Below are positions 17,208 through 27,200 of a DNA stretch of 64,000 bases, one piece after another. This DNA comes from Paenibacillus oryzae (GTDB lineage Bacteria; Bacillota; Bacilli; Paenibacillales; Paenibacillaceae). The DNA is taken from NCBI RefSeq assembly GCF_001675045.1, contig NZ_LYPA01000080.1, forward strand, positions 62,001 to 126,000. Direction: 5' to 3'. Below the pieces are notes generated by a model. That model saw only the letters and a program-made list of their open reading frames with translations. It ran no database searches and was not told where the DNA came from. Position 1 is the stretch's first letter, and the number at the start of each line of letters is the position of its first letter. Position numbers and translations under genes: made by a program.

Positions 17208-17382
17208 ACAACATCCGTCTGTACACGTTCAAAAATAGCGGAATTAAATGGTCATCGTAAAGCCTCTCTAAATTGCGAATGCCTACGTTGCCACGCCATA
17301 CGAACCTGCGTCCGCGATAGTTTTCTTCGCTGTAAAGGAATAAGCGGGGAAATACCACCTGTTGGGAATTTGTTGCTTTCAT
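17206..17382 (-). CDS. Small beta/gamma-crystallin-like protein (58 aa)
   Basis: A 58-codon frame with ATG at 17380-17382 and TAA at 17206-17208. The product contains LYSEENYRGRRFVWRG, which fits the Greek-key signature of beta/gamma-crystallins (aromatic, six residues, Gly, then hydrophobic strands). The later NLERLYDDHLIPLFLNVYRR resembles the second half of such a motif. It begins 7 bp after the stop of the next upstream gene (17390), as a third gene of the same operon. Its ribosome site is weak, so translational coupling is likely. One Greek-key motif is half a normal domain, so dimerisation or a scaffold role is possible. The call is based on motif only. Confidence 0.55.
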   Translation of the reverse strand: MKATNSQQVVFPRLFLYSEENYRGRRFVWRGNVGIRNLERLYDDHLIPLFLNVYRRML

Positions 17383-17389
17383 GCCCGAA

Positions 17390-17704
17390 CTAACCGCCGT
17401 TCTCCTTCGATCTCGATCCGATCAAGTAGCCGATAATGGTTGATTCGACTGGAAGCACGACTAACGTCCACATCTCCTTTAAGCCGAAGCTGGGGGAACG
17501 GTATGTCTCCGGCGTCAATGTATAGATAAGCGCAATGAGAAGGACGAATAATGCGATCGTGCCTACGATATATAGGCGAACATTGTCGCCCGATCCGAAA
17601 AATTTGCCGAGAAAACCGAGTTCTGCTCTTCGTTTCTCGCTTTCGGCATTTGCCGCTATAATTTTGCTTGCGACCTTTGGGTCCTGGATTTCGAGTTTAT
17701 TCAT
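17390..17704 (-). CDS. Small membrane protein of unknown function
   Basis: A 104-residue protein with two hydrophobic segments (LYIVGTIALFVLLIALIYTL and a second weaker one, TLVVLPVESTIIGYLIG) and a charged N-terminus (MNKLEIQDPKVASK). The start at 17704 is used because GAGGGGG lies about 10 bp ahead. It overlaps the upstream gene by 8 bp and is followed after 7 bp by the crystallin-like small gene. I do not recognise the family. The shape suits an accessory membrane protein like a holin or a phage-effector anchor, but nothing in the sequence proves that. Confidence 0.6.
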   Translation of the reverse strand: MNKLEIQDPKVASKIIAANAESEKRRAELGFLGKFFGSGDNVRLYIVGTIALFVLLIALIYTLTPETYRSPSFGLKEMWTLVVLPVESTIIGYLIGSRSKENGG

Positions 17705-18065
17705 GAGACGGAACCCCCTCTCCCGCATAAAAGGTAAAGACCAGAGCCCAGGAAGAGGCATCGGAATTAACGGTAATCTCGTAACGAAGCGAAAGTTTCC
17801 GGTTGTTCATAACCCCAAGATGAATCATGTCTGAGCTGCCGATCGGCTTGCCTCTCGGGAAGTTGATGCATGTAATGCGTACTTCATTATGTTTAACGAG
17901 ACTGATATCTGTCGTGAAATCATTTCTCTCCTGATCGTATTCGATACAAAAAACAAACACAAGAGGATCGTTTTCCTCCGATAACACGATTTCGATCGGG
18001 TTCATCTCATAGGCGAATACTCTGCCGTGATAGACGACCTCGAAGCTTCCTGACGTAATTTTCAT
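17697..18065 (-). CDS. Unknown 122-residue beta-rich protein
   Basis: A 122-residue soluble protein starting MKITSGSFEVVYHGRVFAYEMN. It shows many alternating hydrophobic strands (IEIVLSEEND, LVFVFCIEYD, KLSLRYEITV, WALVFTFYAG) and no membrane segment or signal, as in a small beta-sandwich. It is the first gene of a three-gene operon whose other members are a small membrane protein and a 58-residue crystallin-like protein. A GGAGGG site lies just before the ATG. I do not recognise the family; the operon looks like a compact unit acting at the cell surface or in interbacterial conflict, but that is a guess. Confidence 0.6.
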   Translation of the reverse strand: MKITSGSFEVVYHGRVFAYEMNPIEIVLSEENDPLVFVFCIEYDQERNDFTTDISLVKHNEVRITCINFPRGKPIGSSDMIHLGVMNNRKLSLRYEITVNSDASSWALVFTFYAGEGVPSHE

Positions 18066-18383
18066 TGTAATCCCTCCACAACGATTTGACCTGCCCGCGT
18101 TTTTCCTTCTTCTATTCTACGAGAGCGATGGCTTGGACATGACATCTCCGACGCAAGTAGTGGGTGAATGGAAACACCAAGCTGCAAAACTGAAAATTAG
18201 TGTGTATAGCCCCTAAACTAAAAGTTGACACATCCTGCGTTTCATTGATATCACCCAAGCTCATCTTTTAAGTAAACTGAAGATAACGGAGTGCTAGAGA
18301 TTGTCAAATGAGTTCTCGATGAACGGGTAGTATCTTTTTGCGTTGATGCGTTGATATTGTGGACACGGGGTGATTTAAGCGCG
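18066..18383. other. Intergenic region upstream of the GH43 gene
   Basis: A gap of 318 bp. It includes the promoter region of the minus-strand small operon and that of GH43. The only notable element is CTAAACTAAAAGTT at 18212-18225, also found upstream of the GH3 gene. No RNA gene or clear -35/-10 pair is evident. Confidence 0.4.
18212..18225 (+). repeat. Shared 14-bp motif upstream of GH43, copy 1
   Basis: CTAAACTAAAAGTT, identical to 19942-19955. It lies about 160 bp before the GH43 start. It could be a regulator site or the scar of an insertion-sequence end. Confidence 0.45.
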
Positions 18384-19874
18384 ATGAAAAACCAAGCCTA
18401 TAATCCGTATTTACCAAGCTACGAGTATATACCGGACGGAGAGCCGTATGTTTTTGGGGACAGGCTGTATGTTTTCGGCTCGCATGACCGGTTTAACGGC
18501 AAGCTTTTTTGCATGAACGATTACGTATGCTGGTCCGCGCCGGTTGATGATCTTAGCGATTGGAGATACGAGGGCGTTATTTATAGGAAGAAACAGGACC
18601 CCCGAAACAAGATGGGACTACAGCAGATGTTTGCGCCGGATGTGGCGAGAGGGGCGGACGGCAGATATTATCTGTATTACACCGTAGCGTTCAGCAGCGT
18701 GATGTCGGTCGCCGTTTGCGACACGCCGGCTGGCCAATACCAGTTCTACGGATATGTAAGCCGCCCGGACGGCGAGCTGCTCTGGAATAAAAGCGGGGAC
18801 CCCATGTTGTTTGATCCCGGCATTTTTGTCGATGATGACGGCTGCGTCTATCTCTATTCCGGTTTTGCCCCCAAACGCAGCGTCCCATTTCCGCTGACGG
18901 GATGGAGGAGACGCACCAACAAAGGCGGATATGTCATTCGGCTGGAGCGGGACATGGTAACGGTTATTGGCGAACCAAAGCTGCTTTTTCCAACAGCGGG
19001 GGAAGCAGAGGGGACCGGGTTTGAAGGACATGAGTTTTTTGAAGCCAGCTCCATGCGAAAAATAGGGCTAACCTATTATTTCATTTATTCGTCGGTTAAC
19101 GGACATGAGCTTTGTTACGCTACAAGCAATAGTCCCATGGGTGATTTCACTTATGGCGGAACGCTGGTCAGCAACGGAGATTTGTTTCTAAACGGAGCCG
19201 TCTCCGACCGGGACGCCTTGAATTATATCGGCAACAACCACGGCAGTCTCGTCCAGGTTAAGGAGCAGTGGTATGTGTTCTATCATCGGCAAACGAACCG
19301 GCATCATTATTCCAGGCAGGGACTAGCGGAAAAGATCACCATTCGGGAGGACGGAAGCATTCCCCAGGCTGAACTGACAAGCTGCGGCCTGAACGATGGT
19401 CCGCTTCAGGGAAAAGGGGAATATTCATCTCATATCGCCTGCCATCTCATGTCGGGCCAGGGCGCGGGCAGGTATGGCGTCTATTTTGGCGGCGTCTCCT
19501 TCCGCACACATCCCTATTTCACTCAAAGCGGTAGGGACAGAGAGGACAAGCCGGACCAGTATATAGCCAACATGAGAGATGGGGCAGTTGCGGGGTATAA
19601 ATATTTTTGGATAGAGGATGTTAAGGAAATCGCGGTTTGCGTACGCGGCAGCGCAAGCGGAATAATGAATGTATCCAATGCCTTGGGGGAAGCTCCTTTT
19701 GCCCAAATACAAATAGAGCCAAGCAAAGATTTTACCTATTATAGAACGACGCAAGATAGAACGATGAAAGACAGGACGACGAGCATGTCGGGCAGCAAAA
19801 GCGGCAAGCAGGCTCTATATTTTTGCTTCAAAGGGTCGGGCAAGCTGGATTTTCGATCATTCGTTTTGGGATAG
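18384..19874 (+). CDS. GH43-family glycosidase (arabinofuranosidase/xylosidase type)
   Basis: A 496-residue GH43 enzyme. The five-bladed propeller carries the three expected acids: base Asp18 in YIPDGEPYVF, the pKa-tuning Asp near residue 143 in LFDPGIFVDDDG, and the acid Glu near 219 in EFFEASSM. The C-terminal 130 or so residues form a beta-sandwich-like extension. There is no signal peptide, so it should act on imported oligosaccharides, removing alpha-L-arabinofuranose or beta-D-xylose by inversion. The start at 18384 is favoured by GGGGTGA about 11 bp ahead; a further 11 codons upstream have no support. It stands alone upstream of GH3 and shares an upstream 14-bp motif with that gene. 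Confidence 0.85.
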   Translation: MKNQAYNPYLPSYEYIPDGEPYVFGDRLYVFGSHDRFNGKLFCMNDYVCWSAPVDDLSDWRYEGVIYRKKQDPRNKMGLQQMFAPDVARGADGRYYLYYTVAFSSVMSVAVCDTPAGQYQFYGYVSRPDGELLWNKSGDPMLFDPGIFVDDDGCVYLYSGFAPKRSVPFPLTGWRRRTNKGGYVIRLERDMVTVIGEPKLLFPTAGEAEGTGFEGHEFFEASSMRKIGLTYYFIYSSVNGHELCYATSNSPMGDFTYGGTLVSNGDLFLNGAVSDRDALNYIGNNHGSLVQVKEQWYVFYHRQTNRHHYSRQGLAEKITIREDGSIPQAELTSCGLNDGPLQGKGEYSSHIACHLMSGQGAGRYGVYFGGVSFRTHPYFTQSGRDREDKPDQYIANMRDGAVAGYKYFWIEDVKEIAVCVRGSASGIMNVSNALGEAPFAQIQIEPSKDFTYYRTTQDRTMKDRTTSMSGSKSGKQALYFCFKGSGKLDFRSFVLG

Positions 19875-19941
19875 CCGGCAGCCTTTGGAGAAGTGGCCAG
19901 GCTGGCATTTTCTGCTACATTCTCACGCCTAGTTTATGCCA

Positions 19942-19978
19942 CTAAACTAAAAGTTACCCCCCTTAACTTTTGGTTGAT
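19942..19978 (+). repeat. Shared 14-bp motif, copy 2, with inverted partner
   Basis: CTAAACTAAAAGTT at 19942-19955 repeats the GH43-upstream copy. It is followed by an inverted arm TAACTTTTGGT, so the site is an imperfect palindrome. It lies about 140 bp before the GH3 start. Confidence 0.45.
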
Positions 19979-20091
19979 TTAACTTGGGCACCTTATGCGT
20001 TAAACTTACAGTGCAATTGAAAACGCGCGCAAAACTTTTCATTGTACCGACATGAAAGCGATTCAAAATTATGTTTACTGGGGGAACAAAG

Positions 20092-22953
20092 ATGGCGGGG
20101 AAAAAAGGAAAGAAATTTAAGATTATAATAAGCTCATTGTTGTCTCTCTTGCTGCTTCTTGGCGTAGGGACAAACATAGCGCTTGCTTATTACTCGGATG
20201 TCATTACATCCTATTTCAGCAAAATCGACATTACGACGCCTGAAGCAAAGGATGCTCGCGCAAAGTCGATCAATGTATCACAGCTGATTACGGACGAAGG
20301 CATCGTCCTTCTTCAGAACAAAGACAACATGCTGCCGATGACGGACAACAAGAAGGTTAACGTGTTCGGCTGGAGCTTTACGGCGCCAGTATACCTGGGC
20401 TCCGGCTCCGGCGCAGCGGATGCTTCCACGGCTGTAACGCCAAAATCGGGTCTTGAAGCAGCCGGCTTCGAGGTTAACCAGCAATTGTATGATGACTACG
20501 TGGCAACTGGCATTCAAAGACCGGTATCGGGAATTGAAGGCTACGACTGGACGATTCCTGAGCCTGTAGCAGCTGATTTCTACACAGATGAAAGAATGAA
20601 GCAAGCTACCGAATTTTCGGATACTGCCATTATTTTTATCGCTCGCGCAGGCGGCGAAGGCAGAGACCTGCCAACCGTACTGGACGGCGAAGATACGTAT
20701 GATCCTAACGGCTCGACAATGGGACCAAGCGGCGAGCGCTTCGGTAATGCGGATGATTTGAACTCTGACAAGCATTACCTGGAGCTGAGCACGCGCGAGC
20801 TTGGCATGATTGACGCGGTTACGAAAAACTTTGACAACATTGTTTTGATCGTTAATGCATCCAACACGTTCGAACTGGATTGGGTGAATAACTACAATCA
20901 AATTAAAGGTATTGTGACGGTTGCTGGACCGGGTCAAACCGGCTTTGCTTCCTTGGGCAAGGTGCTTTCGGGCGACCTTAATCCATCCGGCAGAACCGTT
21001 GACGTGTTTGCGACCGATCTTCTGGATGCGCCAGCCGCCAAAAACTTTGGCGACTTCAGCTACGTTCTGGATAATGGAGACGGCTCATATTCCGTAGCTG
21101 CCGACAAAAACAAGGTTGCATTGACTTACGTCGATTACGCGGAAGGCATTTATGTAGGCTACCGTTACTATGAAACAGCGGCAGCGGAAGGCGCTATCAA
21201 CTACGACGAAAAGGTTTCCTTCCCGTTTGGTTATGGCCTTAGCTACACGACGTTTAGTCAAGAGGTTGTAGCAGACAGCCTGGTATGGAACGATACCGAG
21301 ATTAAGGTGGATGTAAAGGTTACGAATACCGGTAAAACAGACGGCAAAGAAGTGGTTCAGCTCTACTATTCCGCGCCATACACGGGCAAAATTGAGAAGT
21401 CCTCGATCGAGCTTGCGGCATTCGCCAAAACCGGGCTTCTCAAAGCGGGAGAATCGGAGACGGTTACTCTTTCGTTTAAAGTGGAAGACATGGCCGCTTA
21501 CGATTACAAGGGTGCATACAGCAGCGCGGGCTCCTATGTGCTGGAGCCAGGCGACTATCAACTGTACCTGATGAACAATTCACATGACAAAATCGCTGAC
21601 GTAAGCTCCAAAACGCTTGCCGAAGTGGTATATAACGAAACTGGACGTCCAAGCGACGATCAGGTTGCCGTTAATCAGTTTGATGATCTCGTAACCGGCT
21701 TGGGAAGCATTGAGGAGTATCTTTCCCGGGCAAACGGCTTTGCTAATATCGATGTTATTAACCGCAGCAGCAACTATGAAGTAACGGATGCCGATGGTGC
21801 CAAAAAGCAAGTAAGAGGTATGCTTGTGGATAACGCATTCGTCGATTTCGTCAATGGAAAACGTTACGACATTCCTGCCGATGTGGAGCAAAATGGCCCA
21901 ACGATGGGCAAAGATAACGGCAAAAAGCTGAGCGACTATGTTGGCGTAGACTACAACGACGCTAGCTGGAACGAGCTGTTGGATCAGCTTTCGCTTTCTG
22001 ATCTGGTTTCGATCGGCACATTGGGCGGATATCGCACGCTTGAAGTGCAATCCGTAGGCAAGCCTGCCACGGTTGACTATGATGGACCAGCGGGCATCAG
22101 CGCGCTTCTTTCCAAGGACCCAATGTCCGGCGTTGCTTTCCCGTCCGAGGTTATGCTTGCTCAAACGTGGAACGTAGAGCTTGCGGCAGCAATGGGCGAC
22201 GCGGTAGGCGCCGAGGCTGTAGCCTATGGCGTATCCGGCTGGTACGCGCCGGGCGTTAACACTCACCGCAGCGCATTTGGCGGCAGAAACTTTGAATATT
22301 ATTCCGAGGATGCTCTGCTCTCCGGCCAATTTGCGGCTGAGACAACCAAGGGCTACCAAAGCCATGGCGGCTTCGTCTACATGAAGCATTTTGCGCTTAA
22401 CGATCAGGAAAACAACAGGGTAAAAGGCGTTTTGACCTGGAGCAACGAGCAGGCGATTCGCGAGATTTATTTGAAAGGCTTTGAATATGCGGTAAAAGAG
22501 GGTGACGCTCACGGCGTTATGTCCAGCTTCAACAGCATCGGCAATACATGGGCTGGTGCAAGTCCGGCCTTGCTGAAGGAAGTGCTTCGCAAGGAGTGGG
22601 GCTTCAAAGGCGTGGTCAATACAGACTTCTTCATCGAAGCTTCTTATCCGTACATGATTGCCGATCTGGCTTTCCGTGCGGGGAACGACATTCTTCTTAC
22701 CGGCGTTGCGCCGTATGGCGTGCCGGAAATCGACAGCAAGAGCATTGATACACAATTGGCGATGAGAGAAAATGCGCATAACGTGCTATACACCGTAGCG
22801 AACAGCAACGGCATGGAAAACGGTCTGAGCACGGATCTGCCGCAATGGGTGATCATCACCATCATTATTGACGTTGTTGTAGCGCTTGGCATTATTGCCG
22901 GCTTCTACTTCCTGTTCCGTAAACGCAAGCCTGGGGCGGGACAACCAGCTTAG
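20092..22953 (+). CDS. Circularly permuted GH3 glycosidase, membrane-anchored
   Basis: A 953-residue GH3 protein with reversed domain order. After an N-terminal membrane segment (IIISSLLSLLLLLGVGTNIAL) come the GH3 C-terminal domain (ISQL-ITDEGIVLLQNKDNMLP onwards) and a fibronectin-III-like domain (VVQLYYSAPYTG). The (beta/alpha)8 domain comes last, with the substrate motif KHFALNDQE and the nucleophile Asp in GFKGVVNTDFF near residue 845. The C-terminus has a second membrane helix and RKRK, which suggests a type-anchored surface enzyme. Such permutations are known in rumen beta-glucosidases. Likely action is beta-glucosidase or beta-xylosidase, retaining. The start at 20092 has TGGGGGAA ahead. 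A strong terminator follows. Confidence 0.88.
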   Translation: MAGKKGKKFKIIISSLLSLLLLLGVGTNIALAYYSDVITSYFSKIDITTPEAKDARAKSINVSQLITDEGIVLLQNKDNMLPMTDNKKVNVFGWSFTAPVYLGSGSGAADASTAVTPKSGLEAAGFEVNQQLYDDYVATGIQRPVSGIEGYDWTIPEPVAADFYTDERMKQATEFSDTAIIFIARAGGEGRDLPTVLDGEDTYDPNGSTMGPSGERFGNADDLNSDKHYLELSTRELGMIDAVTKNFDNIVLIVNASNTFELDWVNNYNQIKGIVTVAGPGQTGFASLGKVLSGDLNPSGRTVDVFATDLLDAPAAKNFGDFSYVLDNGDGSYSVAADKNKVALTYVDYAEGIYVGYRYYETAAAEGAINYDEKVSFPFGYGLSYTTFSQEVVADSLVWNDTEIKVDVKVTNTGKTDGKEVVQLYYSAPYTGKIEKSSIELAAFAKTGLLKAGESETVTLSFKVEDMAAYDYKGAYSSAGSYVLEPGDYQLYLMNNSHDKIADVSSKTLAEVVYNETGRPSDDQVAVNQFDDLVTGLGSIEEYLSRANGFANIDVINRSSNYEVTDADGAKKQVRGMLVDNAFVDFVNGKRYDIPADVEQNGPTMGKDNGKKLSDYVGVDYNDASWNELLDQLSLSDLVSIGTLGGYRTLEVQSVGKPATVDYDGPAGISALLSKDPMSGVAFPSEVMLAQTWNVELAAAMGDAVGAEAVAYGVSGWYAPGVNTHRSAFGGRNFEYYSEDALLSGQFAAETTKGYQSHGGFVYMKHFALNDQENNRVKGVLTWSNEQAIREIYLKGFEYAVKEGDAHGVMSSFNSIGNTWAGASPALLKEVLRKEWGFKGVVNTDFFIEASYPYMIADLAFRAGNDILLTGVAPYGVPEIDSKSIDTQLAMRENAHNVLYTVANSNGMENGLSTDLPQWVIITIIIDVVVALGIIAGFYFLFRKRKPGAGQPA

Positions 22954-22985
22954 TTGTTGTTGGACAATTGTTAAAGATATATGGT

Positions 22986-23040
22986 AAAAGGCGCATTTGG
23001 GGAAGGGAACACTTCCGCCTGAATGCGCCTTATACTTGTT
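22986..23040. terminator. Terminator after GH3, overlapping the end of the converging regulator gene
   Basis: A stem AAGGCGCATT / GAATGCGCCTT, with an inner GGAAG-loop-CTTCC, is followed by a short T-containing tail. The right arm includes the stop codon of the receiver-SARP gene on the other strand. Confidence 0.7.
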
Positions 23041-24190
23041 TATAAACATGCTGGACAAGTCCAAGGGATTCATACGCCTGCTTCAAGCTTTCGCCGGGCG
23101 TCAGGCCAAGGTCGGCGTAAAGCAGCTGTGCGTAGTCATTGTAGTATTTTTGGGCATGAAAGGGACCCATAAGCTCATAGTGAAGCTTCATCGCCTTCGC
23201 TCTGGCTCCGTCGTTATAAGGATCATGAGTCAGCAGCTGCTGTATAATGATAAGCGGCAGGGCGGCGTCGTATGCATTGTCCTCATAAAAAGCGATCAAC
23301 CGACTGGCGGCGCTGACAAAATAGCTATGGTAAGCTGAGCGGGACGTGTGGCACCATTCGCTGTCCATATCCTCAAGCAGCAGGTTGCTGTAGCCCGCCA
23401 CAATGGCGTGGATGACTTCCCTATTGCCGCTGTGAAGAGGCATGCTGCCATCAGCCGCCTTTTCCAGCTCGATCGCATCAGCTTTTATTTCTGTTGATTT
23501 TCCAATAAGCTTGTAGCCGTTCCCTGTGGATACGGCGGATACTCCGGCTCCGGCTTCTCTTAGCGTTTTGTTTAAACGGCTTAAGGTGCTTCTGAGGTTG
23601 ATATCCCCTTTTTCCCTTGTTTTGTCCGGCCAGATAGCCTCCAGCAGCCTATCCTTGGAGATGCTGCGCTCTCTGCCGTGCAGCAGGAGATAGGCGAAGG
23701 TTTCGGCGCATTTTGCCGTCATCCATCGGATCGGCGTTTTCGATTCGCCAACCAGCACGGCGAGCGGACCAAGCAGCGTAACGTGCAGCGTCTTGGCTTC
23801 AGCCTGCGGCAGCAGCGCCCGTTTTTCGCAAATTCTTCGTTTGACCCGCTCTACGGCGCGTTCAAGCTCCGATCTCTTCATGGGCTTCAGCAAATAATCC
23901 AGCGCATTAACCGTAAACGCCTCAACGGCGTATTCCTTGTACGCTGTCACGAACACGATTTCACCTTCATAACCAAGCTCCTGCGCCTTTTCCGCTACTG
24001 CCATGCCGTTTAATTCCGGCATTTCCACATCCAGAAACAGAACGTCGGGTTTCTTCAGCGTAATGTTGTCCAGAGCTGCATAAGGATTGACGTCAAACCC
24101 CAAAACATCGACCCCCAGGCCGGAAAGCAGCCTGCAGGTATGCTCTGCCGTTAATGCTTCATCGTCAACTACAAGCGCCTTTATCGTCAT
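23030..24190 (-). CDS. Response regulator with SARP/BTAD output domain
   Basis: A 386-residue regulator. The receiver domain (1-120) has VVDDEALTAEH, the phospho-aspartate in VLFLDVEMPE near residue 52, and YLLKPMKR. A winged-helix region follows (TLLGPLAVLVGE to KDRLLEAIWPDKTREKGDINLRSTLSRLNKTL), which is the OmpR-like DNA-binding part of SARP regulators, and then a helical BTAD domain (ELMGPFHAQKYYNDYAQLLYADLG). Such receiver-BTAD fusions act as two-component regulators. It lies 13 bp after the giant hybrid kinase and is surely its partner. GH3 and GH35 flank the pair and are the likely targets. An AGAGGTG ribosome site supports the ATG. Confidence 0.9.
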   Translation of the reverse strand: MTIKALVVDDEALTAEHTCRLLSGLGVDVLGFDVNPYAALDNITLKKPDVLFLDVEMPELNGMAVAEKAQELGYEGEIVFVTAYKEYAVEAFTVNALDYLLKPMKRSELERAVERVKRRICEKRALLPQAEAKTLHVTLLGPLAVLVGESKTPIRWMTAKCAETFAYLLLHGRERSISKDRLLEAIWPDKTREKGDINLRSTLSRLNKTLREAGAGVSAVSTGNGYKLIGKSTEIKADAIELEKAADGSMPLHSGNREVIHAIVAGYSNLLLEDMDSEWCHTSRSAYHSYFVSAASRLIAFYEDNAYDAALPLIIIQQLLTHDPYNDGARAKAMKLHYELMGPFHAQKYYNDYAQLLYADLGLTPGESLKQAYESLGLVQHVYKQV

Positions 24191-24203
24191 GTCCTGTCAC
24201 CTC

Positions 24204-27200
24204 TTAAACTGGAATTCGCATGGTGATTCTGGTGCCTTCTCCCGGCGAGCTGTCTATCACAAGGCCTTGTCCGTATACATTTGTTAACCTCTTGTGGACA
24301 TTTTTCAGTCCGATGCTGTCCGTTTGCTGGCGGTGATCCAGCAGCGATTCCAGCTTTTCCGGGGGGATACCAAGGCCGTTATCTGCTACAGTCAGCAGCA
24401 GCCCGCCATTCTCAAGCTCCGCCTTAATTGCGACCGTACCTCCCGAAAGGCGCTTCATCAAACCGTGAATAATCGCATTTTCGACCAGCGGCTGAATGAT
24501 CAGCGCCGGTATTTGCAGGTCCAGCGCCTCCTCGGCTATGTCAAACTCCACGGCAAGACGCTTCTCGAAGCGGGCCTTTTCCAGGGCCAGATAGGAGTCC
24601 ACCAGCGTCAGCTCCTTTTGAAGGGAGACCATGGATTGGTGCGGGTCGATGTTAAAGCTGCCGCGCAGGTAATAGCTTAACTCCTCAAGCAGCTCTCCCG
24701 CCCGTTCTGGATTGCTGTAGCACAAGGAAATGATGATGTTAAGGGCATTGTACAGAAAATGCGGCTTGATTTGCGATTGCAAAAAGACGCTTTCCATGCG
24801 AATCGCCTGCTCCACCGCTTCTTTCATTTTTTGCAGCGTGTGGACCCTTGCCCTCAGCTCCTTGCCGTCAAACGGCTTGACGACAAAATCATTTGCGCCT
24901 GCCTCCAGTCCGGCGGCAATGTCCTCCGGCGTATTGCGAACCGTCAGCAATAGAACGGGCAGCTGGAACCATTCGTATTGCTCTCGTATTTTTTGGCATA
25001 CCTCATAGCCGGACAAGCCGGGCATCATCACATCCAGCAGCACGATGGACAAATCGCGCGAGGCTTGGATCCATTCCAGCGCCTGATAGCCATTGTAAGC
25101 GACCAGAAGCTCGTAGGGCTCGTTGCGAAACACTTCCTTTAAAACTCTGATGTTGGAGGGCTCGTCGTCAACGATGAGTATTTTGTGGCGCTTAACGGCC
25201 GTGCCGCCCCAGCTTGAAGCCTCTTGCCCCGAAACCGCCAGATCAGCGTCAGTTTTCGGCAAGGATGCATAGGCTGCATCGTCATCGCGATAAGCTTCAT
25301 AAGGCGGTCTGCCCTTATACGTTCCACCCTCAAGCAGGGAAGCGCTGGCGAGGTTGTCCGGGATCGCTGCGTTGTCCTGAAGGGATGTATGGCGGGAGCC
25401 GCCCTGAGAGCTTCCGGCTTCGGCAGAGCAGGGGAGAACAAGCTCAAAGCAGGAGCCTGCCCTAGGCTCCGAATATCGCAGGCGAAGCTCTCCGTTCATA
25501 CTGTTTGCCAGCATTCTGGAGATGGCCAGGCCAAGGCCCGACGAGTGAGTGCCGGTGAAATTGACCTCCCCGGCTTGCGTCGCTCCCTGGAACAACGATG
25601 CCTTCAAGTTTTCGTCCATTCCAATACCTGTATCCGATACTGTAATGATGACATGATTGCCGTCGGTTTGGGCTTGCACCTCCACGCTGCCCTTTTCCGT
25701 ATATTTAAGTCCGTTTCCAACCAGATTGACGATGATTTGGCGAAAACGATTTTCGTCGGCGTAAACAAAAAAACGACCGGGAGAAATCCGGTTGACCAGC
25801 GTTATCCCATCACCCTTTCGCATATCCTTCAACATGTGCAATACAGCATGGACAGTCCCGTTGATGTCAAACGTAACGGGATTTAGCCTCAATTGTCCAT
25901 TGCGCATGCTTTCCACATCCATGATGTCATTAACAAGACTGGATAATCTGGATGCGATAGAGACAATATAGGCCAACGTTTCGGACTGGTCCCTTTTGCT
26001 CCCGCCTTGCCGCTCCAATGCGCTTTGAGCCATATTCATAATACCGTGCAGCGGTGTTTTGAACTCATGAGAGGTATGAATCAGGAATTCATCCTTCAGC
26101 TTGTCCGCCTTGATCAGCTCACGGCTGGCGTTTTCCAGATCGTCATAGGCTTTGGAGAACTGCTTGGCGAACGTGGCGCCCATGCCGAGCAGCATAACAA
26201 CGAGCACCCACAGAGGAACGATGTAGGTCTGCACAATAGAAAAAAAGTAAAGAAACGCGCTTATATACGAGCAAATGATAAGCAATATTCCGCAGAGCAG
26301 CAGCATGGTCTGCCGTCTGTTCATCCGGCCGTATTGCTTTAACCGGAGCGCCCTGAGCACTAAAAACGCCATAGCGGCATAAGCCAGCAGATACAGCGGA
26401 CCGGTCAGCTGCTCTAACGCAGCGATCATGGGGGTAGGAGTGAAAACAAGCGTCACGGCAACCAGACCCATGGTAACGGCGATTCCGCGCAAAGCGGCGG
26501 CCGGCATAAAAACCTTGCCCATCTCTTTGAGCAGCAGGGCTGTAACAATGATGCTTAAGCAGATAATGGAGCCTTTGACTTTCAGAATCCACATAAACGG
26601 CAAGGAGTCGAATAAGCGGTTAAATATTTTTTCATTATCCATTGAAGTAATGCCGGCGTAGGTCAAGCAGAACAGGCTGATATAGAGAATAAACCGGTCT
26701 TTCCGTCTGTTCAGGAAGATACCGAAATAATAAATGCCGGACAACAGGAGCGAGGCAATTCCCAATATCTCCAGCGTATTGACCCGGAAGGTGTAGGTGT
26801 TGATTTCATTCTGGCTGCCCAGCAGTATGGGCTGAATGATTCCGCCGTTGTAGTAATCCGGATTGGCAACCTGGATAACCAGATCGAGCTGGTTATCCTC
26901 ATCGTTAAAAAAGGCTACTAAAGGAACGACGTTGGTGACATGTCCCTCGCTAGCGCTTAATGCGGGCGAGCCGCTGTTGCCGACTTCAATGCCGTTTACA
27001 AAAATCCTTGCAGCTGAGCGGATATTTTTGGTTTTGAGGCCGAAGGTGGAGGTATGCTCATTAACCCCTATGCGCAGACGGTAGGTGCCTGCCCCCTGAT
27101 CTCCCATGACGCCGCCATTGGCCGTTTCGCTCCAGCGACCCGGCACTTGTATGGTCTGTTTGCCGGATAGCGCATCCAGAGAAGCTGGCTTAACGAGTAC

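Noticed and set aside
18212..19955. GH43 gene as cargo of an insertion sequence
   Set aside because: The two 14-bp copies are direct repeats too far apart to be an IS without transposase, and no target-site duplication was evident. Kept only as a possible regulatory or scar motif.
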